Positions 25,316 to 32,579 of a DNA stretch of 64,000 bases are shown here, in pieces. Under the pieces are notes generated by a model. That model saw only the letters and a program-made list of their open reading frames with translations, ran no database searches and had not been told where the DNA came from. The stretch is from the NCBI GenBank assembly GCA_013100805.1, contig CP040000.1, forward strand, positions 496,001 through 560,000. Reading direction: 5' to 3'. Positions within the stretch are counted from its first letter, which is position 1; each line of letters starts with the position of its first letter. The stretch comes from Candidatus Saccharibacteria bacterium oral taxon 488. GTDB lineage: Bacteria > Patescibacteriota > Saccharimonadia > Saccharimonadales > Saccharimonadaceae. A program made the translations under genes and the position numbers.

Positions 25316-25651
25316 ATGTTCCTCGAGATCCTGACGATCATCATCGCTACGATCATCGTTCTCGGAGGTTTCCTTATTGTAGCCTCCAAAGACGATGGAC
25401 CGCTCATGATTAACGGGAGTGTGCTTGTTTCATTTGGCATCACCGCACTGTTCTGGTTCGCAAAGGTGACTACGCCGCACCTTCGCGAAGAATCAGCGAT
25501 CAAGTGGCTGTACAGGCCCATTTCTGACCTGCCTGAATGGATCGGCTACGTTGGGCTCGCAACAACTGCGACCCTTCTGGCAATCACTCTTGTTTTTTTG
25601 GTAGATGACATTGTCTACCTCACTCAGCACCGGAAAGGAGGGAGAATCTGA
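25316..25651 (+). CDS. Small three-helix membrane protein, probably acquired
   Basis: 111 aa, unknown family. Membrane helices at about 4-25, 33-50 and 75-97. The middle loop has KDDGPLMINGS and a short basic segment LREESAIKW. The C-terminus is basic (QHRKGGRI). AAAGG lies before ATG. Codon choice is strikingly ATC/CTG/GTT-biased and unlike neighbours. With the TTGACA promoter, long structured leader, private terminator and position alone between two minus-strand operons, this looks like a recently arrived single-gene cassette. Confidence 0.65.
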   Translation: MFLEILTIIIATIIVLGGFLIVASKDDGPLMINGSVLVSFGITALFWFAKVTTPHLREESAIKWLYRPISDLPEWIGYVGLATTATLLAITLVFLVDDIVYLTQHRKGGRI

Positions 25652-25663
25652 TATTGAGGTGCG

Positions 25664-25702
25664 GGGGCGGGATTTGATACAACTACTCGTATCTCCCGCC
25701 CC
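25664..25702 (+). terminator. Strong terminator-like hairpin
   Basis: GGGGCGGGA (25664-25672) pairs with TCCCGCCCC (25694-25702), and GATAC/GTATC pair inside. Ends the small membrane protein transcript. No clear T-tract. Confidence 0.6.
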
Positions 25703-25736
25703 ACTCACATCACTGAACTTATTTTATAAATAGAAC

Positions 25737-26765
25737 TTATGACATCGCTGGCTGCTGGAGGTAGTGGCCGACGTCCGCCACCAGCTCGACCAGGCGATTA
25801 GAGTACCCCCATTCGTTATCGTACCAGACCATGATTTTCACCATGTTGCCACCAACGACCTTGGTTAGCGGCAGATCAACGATGCCAGAATGTGAATTAC
25901 CGATAAAGTCGCGGCTGACCAGCGGCTCTTCACTGACGCCCAAGATCCCTTGATAGAAACTATCAGCGGCGGCTTTCTTGAACGCTTCATTTACCTGCTC
26001 GACTGTCACGTCGCGCCGCAACAGTGCCGTCACGTCACTGAGCGACACCACCGGCGTTGGTACGCGCACACTGAGACCGTCGAATTTACCAGTTAGCTGC
26101 GGCAGCGTTTTCGTCACAGCAATGGCCGCGCCCGTCGTTGTCGGCACCATATTTTCAGCCGCGTTGCGACCTTCGCGCAGATCCTTAGCAGGCGCGTCTT
26201 GCAATCTTTGGCTGGCGGTGTAGCTATGCACCGTCGTCAGCATTGATTTTTCCACGCCAAACTCGGCATCCAAAATCGCCATCACCGCGCCCAAACTATT
26301 GGTCGTGCAGCTGGCGTTAGAAATGATTGGCGTCGCGCCCTTGATTTTGCTATCGTTTGTACCGAGGACGATGGTGTCAACGCCATCAGATTTGGTCGGC
26401 CCGCTGATAACCACACGTTTAGCACCGGCAGTCAAGTGCTTACCCGCGCCGTCTTTATCGGTAAAAAACCCGGTCGATTCAATTACTACATCAACATCCA
26501 TCTCACCCCACGGCAAGTTTGTTGGATCCTTTTCCGCCAGCACTTTGACAGGTTTCCCGTCAACAATGAGTTCATCCTCTGTAACATCAACCCGGCGACC
26601 ATATTCCCCGTAATTACTATCGTGTTTGAGCAGGTACGCCAGCGTCTTGGTATCTGTCAAGTCATTGATCGCTACGATCTCCACGTCGCTGCGCTCACGT
26701 GCGATCTTAAAGGCGCTGCGCCCAATCCGTCCAAAACCATTAATTGCTATTTTCGTTATCGCCAT
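25737..26765 (-). CDS. gapA: Glyceraldehyde-3-phosphate dehydrogenase
   Basis: Oxidises glyceraldehyde-3-phosphate to 1,3-bisphosphoglycerate with NAD(P)+. 342 aa from ATG 26765, chosen for its GGGAGGG site 7 nt upstream; an ATG-less extension to 26789 has no support. NAD fold GFGRIG at 10-15, catalytic C153 in NASCTTN, and the His partner in TVHSYT about 26 residues on. -10 TATAAT at 26808-26803 gives a short leader of about 30 nt. It diverges from the RSH gene. Confidence 0.96.
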   Translation of the reverse strand: MAITKIAINGFGRIGRSAFKIARERSDVEIVAINDLTDTKTLAYLLKHDSNYGEYGRRVDVTEDELIVDGKPVKVLAEKDPTNLPWGEMDVDVVIESTGFFTDKDGAGKHLTAGAKRVVISGPTKSDGVDTIVLGTNDSKIKGATPIISNASCTTNSLGAVMAILDAEFGVEKSMLTTVHSYTASQRLQDAPAKDLREGRNAAENMVPTTTGAAIAVTKTLPQLTGKFDGLSVRVPTPVVSLSDVTALLRRDVTVEQVNEAFKKAAADSFYQGILGVSEEPLVSRDFIGNSHSGIVDLPLTKVVGGNMVKIMVWYDNEWGYSNRLVELVADVGHYLQQPAMS

Positions 26766-26802
26766 ACAAGTATCCCTCCCAAGTAGCATTAGCTTTTCTC
26801 TA

Positions 26803-26825
26803 ATTATACTACAAAGTTGTATAAT
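26803..26825. promoter_or_regulatory. Back-to-back -10 boxes, gapA / relA
   Basis: Minus-strand TATAAT (26808-26803) for gapA and plus-strand TATAAT (26820-26825) for the RSH gene are 11 bp apart. The polymerase footprints overlap, so only one promoter can be occupied at a time. Confidence 0.6.
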
Positions 26826-26831
26826 AAAACT

Positions 26832-28358
26832 ATGACGCGCGAGGAATTATTGGATCTGGCAGCACCGCAGTACGACGAGATACCGGTACTAGTATTAGAC
26901 AGCGCGATTGATTACGCTACTAAAAAGCACGCCGGGCAAAAACGCAAAAGCGGCGAACCGTACATCACGCACCCGCTGGCGGTAGCTGGGATTTTAGTGG
27001 AATGGGGCATGGATATCGACACGGTGATCGCTGGCGTGCTGCATGATACGGTCGAGGATACCGATGCGACACTGGACGAGCTGGAAAGTTTGTTTGGCCG
27101 CGACATTGCCTTTTTGGTTGATGGCGTGACCAAAGTTTCGCAGGCACGCGCTGGTATGCGCAGCCTTGATAGCTATTTGCCGCACACCAAGGACAACCTC
27201 GCCAAGCTGATGATCGCGGTTGGCGAGGATATCCGAGTGATTATTATCAAGCTGGCGGATCGACTACATAATATGCGCACGCTTCAATATATGCCGCGCG
27301 ACAAGCAGAAGAAAATCGCCCGCGAAACGATTGAAGTGTTTGCACCGCTGGCGGATCGACTGAATATGGGGCGGGTGCGCGTACAGCTGGAAGAGTTAAG
27401 CTTTCGATTTTTGATGCCCAAGGATTTTCAGCGTACTAAGAACCTGATGGACAGCCGCCTAAAGAAAAGCCAGCGCAAACTCGCCAAAGTCCGCCGTGAT
27501 GTTACGGCACGCCTCCAGAATGAGAGTCTGCAGTTTGAGATGGACGGCCGGGTGAAAAGCGTATATAGCTTATTTAAGAAGCTCGACCGCGTTGGCGATA
27601 TTGATAAGATTTACGATCTGATCGCCCTGCGTGTTATCGTTGACGATTTAGCAACCGGCTATCTGGTACTGGGCGTGCTGCACGACATGTACCAGCCGTT
27701 TTACGAGCGCATCAAAGATTATGTTGCCAATCCTAAACCGAACGGCTACCAGAGCTTGCACACGACAGTGCAAACACCGACCGGGCAGATCGTCGAGTTC
27801 CAGATCCGCACCCAAGACATGCATGAATATGCCGAGCGCGGTTTGGCGGCCAGCTTTCACTATAACGAGCAAAAGATGTCTGACGCTTACCGACAGGGGC
27901 GAATTGCTGCGCTGCCGACGGATTTGGCGTGGATTCGCGATCTGCAGGAAACGGCGGCCCGAGCCCGCGAAGGCAAGGCTTTTGACTCAGAAAAATTCCG
28001 CATGAAGCTGTTTGAAGATCGAATCTTCGTCTATTCGCCCAAAGGAGATATTTATAACTTGCCGCGCGGCGCCTTCCCGCTGGATTACGCCTATCGCATT
28101 CATTCCGACATCGCAGCACACGCTAGCGGCTTTAAGGTCAATGGCGCCATGAAGCCGTTCACTTATGAATTACAACACGGCGACGTCGTCGAAGTTTTGA
28201 CCAGCAAATCCGCCAAACCCAAACCAGCCTGGCGCGACATGGTCATCACGCCGCATGCCAAAACCAAACTGCGCATGCAACTGTCAAAAAGCGGCGGCGT
28301 GCTCGCACACCTGACCGGCTTAACCGACGGTGTTTCGTCGTTGTTTCGACATAGATAG
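26832..28358 (+). CDS. rel: RelA/SpoT homologue, (p)ppGpp synthetase/hydrolase
   Basis: Makes and degrades the alarmone (p)ppGpp. 508 aa, shorter than the usual 700 or more because the C-terminal helical, zinc-finger and ACT domains are missing after TGS. The HD hydrolase is intact: R38, H47, H71-D72 and E75-D76. The synthetase has GRVKSVYS, the YDLIALRVIV strand and EFQIRT. TGS spans about 400-465 (DRIFVYSPKGDIYNLP). The start is ATG 26832: TATAAT (26820-26825) stands exactly 6 nt before it, so mRNA is leaderless. An in-frame TTG at 26817 overlaps the -10 box and cannot be used. Confidence 0.93.
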   Translation: MTREELLDLAAPQYDEIPVLVLDSAIDYATKKHAGQKRKSGEPYITHPLAVAGILVEWGMDIDTVIAGVLHDTVEDTDATLDELESLFGRDIAFLVDGVTKVSQARAGMRSLDSYLPHTKDNLAKLMIAVGEDIRVIIIKLADRLHNMRTLQYMPRDKQKKIARETIEVFAPLADRLNMGRVRVQLEELSFRFLMPKDFQRTKNLMDSRLKKSQRKLAKVRRDVTARLQNESLQFEMDGRVKSVYSLFKKLDRVGDIDKIYDLIALRVIVDDLATGYLVLGVLHDMYQPFYERIKDYVANPKPNGYQSLHTTVQTPTGQIVEFQIRTQDMHEYAERGLAASFHYNEQKMSDAYRQGRIAALPTDLAWIRDLQETAARAREGKAFDSEKFRMKLFEDRIFVYSPKGDIYNLPRGAFPLDYAYRIHSDIAAHASGFKVNGAMKPFTYELQHGDVVEVLTSKSAKPKPAWRDMVITPHAKTKLRMQLSKSGGVLAHLTGLTDGVSSLFRHR

Positions 28359-28609
28359 CAGTTGGCGGCTTTACGGTGCAATGTAACCTACACCCAACCC
28401 AGAAACTGTGACGGACATGATACCCCTATACTGGTACTGGCGGTGACATTCGCGAAGCCGCCAGCCTCTCTGACAAGTCGATGGTTCTGCGGACGGCGTT
28501 GCCGGATGCATTCGACTTGGAGGAGATGGCTGACGGTCGTCCCGCAACAAACACGCATACCAGATTCTTGGTAAGACGTGATGCCGCTTTGCTTTGCAAG
28601 ATAGTAGTA
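28359..28609. other. Unassigned 250-bp gap between rel and ppa
   Basis: The rel and ppa genes converge here. I see a hairpin TGGCGG/CCGCCA around 28438-28463 and a TATACT at about 28426 on the plus strand. There is no good terminator, no tRNA and no convincing gene. Two short opposite-strand reading frames lack ribosome sites. A small RNA or gene remnant is possible. Confidence 0.3.
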
Positions 28610-29143
28610 TTACGCCTGCTCGTTCCAGCGCTCAATCGCTGCCGCCACAACCTGCTTGGCAGCATCAACGCCAGCAAATTCTTTGACAATGGTCGAACCC
28701 GGCTTTTTCAGATCCTTGTAGTGATTGAAATGGAATTCAATTTGCTTAATCAGCTGCGCCGGCAAATCCTCCAGCGACTGAATGGCGTTGCCATTGTGGC
28801 GATCGTCGCTCGGCACCGCGATAATCTTATCATCGACCTCATCGTCATCAACAAACTTCATCACGCCGAGGATTCGCGCCTCAACTACTAGCCCAGTCGT
28901 CAGCGGCGTATCCGTCACCAACAGCACATCCAGCTCATCGCCATCCTCGTCCAATGTCTGCGGGATAAAACCATAATTAGTCGGTTTGGCAAAAATCGCC
29001 GGATCAACCCGGTCCAGCCGCATAACGCCAACTTTCCGATCCCATTCAATTTTATGATTTGACCCAGCCGGAATCTCTACAACAACGGTAACTTCGCCGT
29101 CCTGATAGTTTCCCGGGGTTAATACTTGGTTAAAATCTGCCAT
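28610..29143 (-). CDS. ppa: Inorganic pyrophosphatase
   Basis: Hydrolyses pyrophosphate from nucleic acid synthesis and tRNA charging, pulling those reactions forward. 177 aa, family I. Substrate and metal-binding residues are seen in EIPAGSNHKIEWD, the DEDGDELDVLL signature (about 64-74), and DDEVDDKIIAV. Strong GAGGAG before ATG. It lies 3 bp after trxB. Confidence 0.96.
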   Translation of the reverse strand: MADFNQVLTPGNYQDGEVTVVVEIPAGSNHKIEWDRKVGVMRLDRVDPAIFAKPTNYGFIPQTLDEDGDELDVLLVTDTPLTTGLVVEARILGVMKFVDDDEVDDKIIAVPSDDRHNGNAIQSLEDLPAQLIKQIEFHFNHYKDLKKPGSTIVKEFAGVDAAKQVVAAAIERWNEQA

Positions 29144-29146
29144 ATT

Positions 29147-30079
29147 TTACTCCTCTCTGGCTTTTTCTTGTAAGTATTCACGAATTTGCAGCGCCGCCAC
29201 TGCGCCCTCGCCGACCGCCGAAGCGATTTGCATGGTTGCGCCCGAACGTACGTCGCCCGAGGCAAAGACGCCAGGGATATTGGTGTGCAAATGTTCGTCG
29301 GTGATGATGTGTCCGCCGAGGTCCAGCTCAACATCTGACTCCTTCAAGAACTGCGTGTTCGGAATGAGGCCGATAAAGACGAACAATCCATCTGCAGTAA
29401 ATTCTTTTTGCTCACCGTCTTGAGTTGATTTGACGCCGTAAAACTTGTCGTCTTTGACGATAATTTCATCGGTTGTCGCGCCAAGGTGGACGGTAATTTT
29501 GCCCTCATCGACATACTTTTGCAGCTCTTTTTGCAAGACATCGCTGGCGCGCAATTTACTGCGCACTAATAGGTCAACGTGGCTGGCGTAGCGAGTCAAA
29601 AATATCGCTTCCTGCACCGCCGAGTTACCGCCGCCAACAACGATCAAGCGCTTGTCGCGGTAGAATGCGCCGTCGCACGTCGCGCAGTAATGCACGCCGC
29701 GGCCATACAATTCATCTTCGCCCGGTACGCCCAGCTTGCGGTGATTTGAGCCGGTCGCCAGCAGCACCGCTTTGGCGCGCACTGGCTGACCATCAACTGT
29801 CAATTCCAGTTCGCCGTCAACTTGTTTCAGGGCCGTCACATCACCGTACTCAATATTCGCACCGAATCGCTCGGCCTGCTGCTGCAGCTCGGACGCCAAT
29901 TTCATACCGGTCACACCCTCGGCAAACCCTGGATAATTATCGATTTGATCAGTGATGGCCGCCATACCGCCGACCACGCCGCGTTCATATAGTGTTGTCG
30001 GCACGTCTTCGCGCGATAGGTAAATTGCTGCAGTGAGTGCGCTTGGACCGGCACCGACAATGATAATCTCTTTAGACAT
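29147..30079 (-). CDS. trxB: Thioredoxin reductase
   Basis: FAD enzyme passing electrons from NADPH to thioredoxin. 310 aa. FAD motif VGAGPSALTAA (8-18), redox pair CATC (C132, C135), NADPH motif VGGGNSAVQEA (about 150-160), and the C-terminal FAD motif FASGDVRSG. An AAGGGGG site precedes ATG. The start overlaps the stop of the FKBP gene by 8 bp, giving an FKBP-trxB-ppa operon for folding and redox balance. Confidence 0.95.
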   Translation of the reverse strand: MSKEIIIVGAGPSALTAAIYLSREDVPTTLYERGVVGGMAAITDQIDNYPGFAEGVTGMKLASELQQQAERFGANIEYGDVTALKQVDGELELTVDGQPVRAKAVLLATGSNHRKLGVPGEDELYGRGVHYCATCDGAFYRDKRLIVVGGGNSAVQEAIFLTRYASHVDLLVRSKLRASDVLQKELQKYVDEGKITVHLGATTDEIIVKDDKFYGVKSTQDGEQKEFTADGLFVFIGLIPNTQFLKESDVELDLGGHIITDEHLHTNIPGVFASGDVRSGATMQIASAVGEGAVAALQIREYLQEKAREE

Positions 30080-30749
30080 TCAACCCCCTTGACCTATAAT
30101 ATCGCTTGATAATTTCTGGCATCTCCGGCCGCGGAATCTCCGCCGGTTTTTCGATAGCCATTACCACAAATTTGAGTGGCGAATTAGCAGGAATTTTATC
30201 ACCCTGACTCTTATTGCCATAAGCCTTGTCCGCTGGAATTGTCAATTCACGCACACCGCCAATTTTCATACCAATCAGCCCCTCTTTCCAGCCCTGAATC
30301 ACCGACGTATGTGCTGGGCCGTTTACCGCAAACGGTGCTTTCAATTTACCGCTGTTGATTGACTGATCAAAAATCTCACCCTTGGCATTCCAACCGATGT
30401 AGTAGACCGCAAATTTGGTGTCATCCTTGACCTCCGCGCCGTCACCCACGATCAAATCTTCTTTGCCTAGCTCCTTCACGCCAGCAGCCTCAAAGGCGCC
30501 GACTCGCGTACTAAATCCCGAAAACTTGCCGTGATATTTACTGTTCAATTCCGCCGTCTGAGCGTCAACTTTCTTTTGCCACTCCGTGGTTGCTTTTTTA
30601 TAATCTTCTTGCGCCTGCTTCAGCTCAGCCTGATCTTTGGCGTCATTGCCTGGCTGCACCATCATGGCGATGAACCCACCAATTGTCCCAATCGCTAATG
30701 TCCCCGTGATGATCCATATACCGAGTCGCTGTCCCCTCTTCGTCGCCAT
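30072..30749 (-). CDS. Membrane-anchored FKBP-type peptidyl-prolyl isomerase
   Basis: Speeds cis-trans isomerisation of prolyl bonds in exported proteins. 225 aa. One N-terminal membrane helix (about 10-30), a charged coiled coil (about 35-70), then an FKBP domain (about 95-210) with YYIGWNAKGEIFDQS, VIQGWKEGLIGMKIGG and the final FVVMAIEK strand. AAGGAGG precedes ATG. It heads the trxB-ppa operon and lies 30 bp after an ABC exporter. Confidence 0.9.
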   Translation of the reverse strand: MATKRGQRLGIWIITGTLAIGTIGGFIAMMVQPGNDAKDQAELKQAQEDYKKATTEWQKKVDAQTAELNSKYHGKFSGFSTRVGAFEAAGVKELGKEDLIVGDGAEVKDDTKFAVYYIGWNAKGEIFDQSINSGKLKAPFAVNGPAHTSVIQGWKEGLIGMKIGGVRELTIPADKAYGNKSQGDKIPANSPLKFVVMAIEKPAEIPRPEMPEIIKRYYRSRGLNV

Positions 30750-30779
30750 AATCCTCCTTTATCTTACCTTGAAATTATA

Positions 30780-32579
30780 TCAATGTTTCCCCTCAACCGC
30801 AATGTCATAACGTGCCAGCTCATCATCAATCCCCACGCCGGCTGTCCGCTGTAGCTTGAGCAAATTAGCATAAATACCGCCCGATTTTGCCAGCTGTTTT
30901 GGCGTACCGATCTCGTCGACCCGGCCATGTTTTAGCGTCACGATCCGATCCACCGTAGCGATGGTACTCAGCCGGTGAGCGATGATCAGTGTCGTCCGCC
31001 CCTTCATCAGCCGCTCTAGTGCCTGCTGCACTAGATGCTCGCTCTTGCTGTCGAGATTGCTTGTTGCCTCGTCGAGGATGAGAATCGGCGCATCCTTGAG
31101 TACCGCCCGCGCGATGGCGATGCGCTGCTTTTGACCGCCGGACAGTTTGAGGCCACGTTCACCAATTTGCGTATCGTACCCTTTGTCAAGCTCGCTGATG
31201 AAGTCGTGTGCATTAGCGGCCTTGGCGGCGGCAATCACTTGCTCATCCGTCGGCTCGTCGGCGCCATAGGCGATATTTTCACGAATTGTGCCGGAAAAGA
31301 GCGCTGGCTCCTGAAACACCGTGGCAATGTGGCGACGCAAGCTCTTTTGCTGCACCGCATCAATTGCCACATCATCAATCATAATCTCACCACCGTCTGG
31401 CTGATACAGGCGCATCAGCAAGTTCGTTAAAGTGGTCTTGCCGCCGCCCGACTCACTGACGAGAGCGACGTGCTCACCGGGACGAAGCGTAAAGGAGATA
31501 TCGGTCAACACTGGTTTTTGCGGAGCAGAGGCGTAGCGAAACGAGACATTGCGAAATTCGACCGCCCCGCGGCTCACGACTAATTCCGGCGCGTGATGGG
31601 CATCTTCAATCGCTGGGCGCAGCGTCATCACGCTAACAAAATCCCGACTCCCGGCCAGAGCTTTCTGGAAATTATCAACGATGAAACTCATATTAAATAG
31701 CGGCATCCGCAAATTATTAATCAGCGTGATCAGCAGCACCATATCGCCGATCGAAAAGCGCCGCTCGGTCGTCTGCACAAAAATGTAGGCAAAAATCATG
31801 AAGAAAATGACCGACAACACCACGCCGCGCACGATGTCCATGCTGTGCCAGTAGCGCGATTGCCTGCGCGTGATGGCAATCGTTTTGCGGTAGCGCTTGG
31901 CAAAGTGACGATATTCAAGCGACTCACGGACATAGCTTTTGACGACTTTGATCTGAGCAATGACTTCGGCAAACCGGCCGCTGGCCATATCCGTCTCGTG
32001 ATTTTTACGGTTCTGAAAGGCCTGCCACTTCTTGCTGGTCAGCGCCGTCAGCCACATAAATAGCGGGTACATAATGACCACCATGATCGCCAGCTCTAGA
32101 CTGTACACCAGAACGATACCGATGGTGATGCCCGTCGTGAGCAGCATTTGGAAAAAGTTATTGGCAAACATGTTCAGGAAATTCGTCGTTTCGGTAATCG
32201 CGCGGCTGAGGCGATTGATAATCGTCCCAGTCAGCTCGCCATCAAAATAACTTTGCGGCAAGCCAAGCAAGTGATGATAGTACCGCGTCGATAGCTGCTG
32301 CTTGAGCCGCGTTGCCATCACGTCGCCCCAGTAACCGCCAAGGTTTCGCACAATCGTATTCGTCACGTCAAGCGCCAGCAGCACCAGCGCCAAGAAAATC
32401 GCCTGCTCAATTCCTACATTGCCGCCCTCAACCACTTCGACCATCAAGCTGGTCGCCCGCGAAATCACGAATGGCACCACAATGCCGGTTAGTGCCACGA
32501 TGACCGAACTGACACTGACGCCAATATAGTACCTGCCCATACCGCGCGCATACCGGAGCATGTGAATCAGCGGCTTCAT
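30780..32579 (-). CDS. ABC exporter, fused permease-ATPase
   Basis: Half-transporter acting as a dimer to pump lipids, drugs or peptides outward. 599 aa. Six membrane helices (about 18-300) precede the ATPase domain. Walker A reads SESGGGKT (375-382), with Ser in place of the first Gly. The signature LSGGQKQR, Walker B ILILDEATS and H-loop IAHRLST are intact. Its ATG overlaps the pheT stop (TGATG), so it is translationally coupled to pheT. Substrate unknown. Confidence 0.92.
   Translation of the reverse strand: MKPLIHMLRYARGMGRYYIGVSVSSVIVALTGIVVPFVISRATSLMVEVVEGGNVGIEQAIFLALVLLALDVTNTIVRNLGGYWGDVMATRLKQQLSTRYYHHLLGLPQSYFDGELTGTIINRLSRAITETTNFLNMFANNFFQMLLTTGITIGIVLVYSLELAIMVVIMYPLFMWLTALTSKKWQAFQNRKNHETDMASGRFAEVIAQIKVVKSYVRESLEYRHFAKRYRKTIAITRRQSRYWHSMDIVRGVVLSVIFFMIFAYIFVQTTERRFSIGDMVLLITLINNLRMPLFNMSFIVDNFQKALAGSRDFVSVMTLRPAIEDAHHAPELVVSRGAVEFRNVSFRYASAPQKPVLTDISFTLRPGEHVALVSESGGGKTTLTNLLMRLYQPDGGEIMIDDVAIDAVQQKSLRRHIATVFQEPALFSGTIRENIAYGADEPTDEQVIAAAKAANAHDFISELDKGYDTQIGERGLKLSGGQKQRIAIARAVLKDAPILILDEATSNLDSKSEHLVQQALERLMKGRTTLIIAHRLSTIATVDRIVTLKHGRVDEIGTPKQLAKSGGIYANLLKLQRTAGVGIDDELARYDIAVEGKH

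Noticed and set aside
28426..28891. Short frames on both strands between rel and ppa
   Set aside because: No ribosome sites, no recognisable protein, and they run antisense into ppa.
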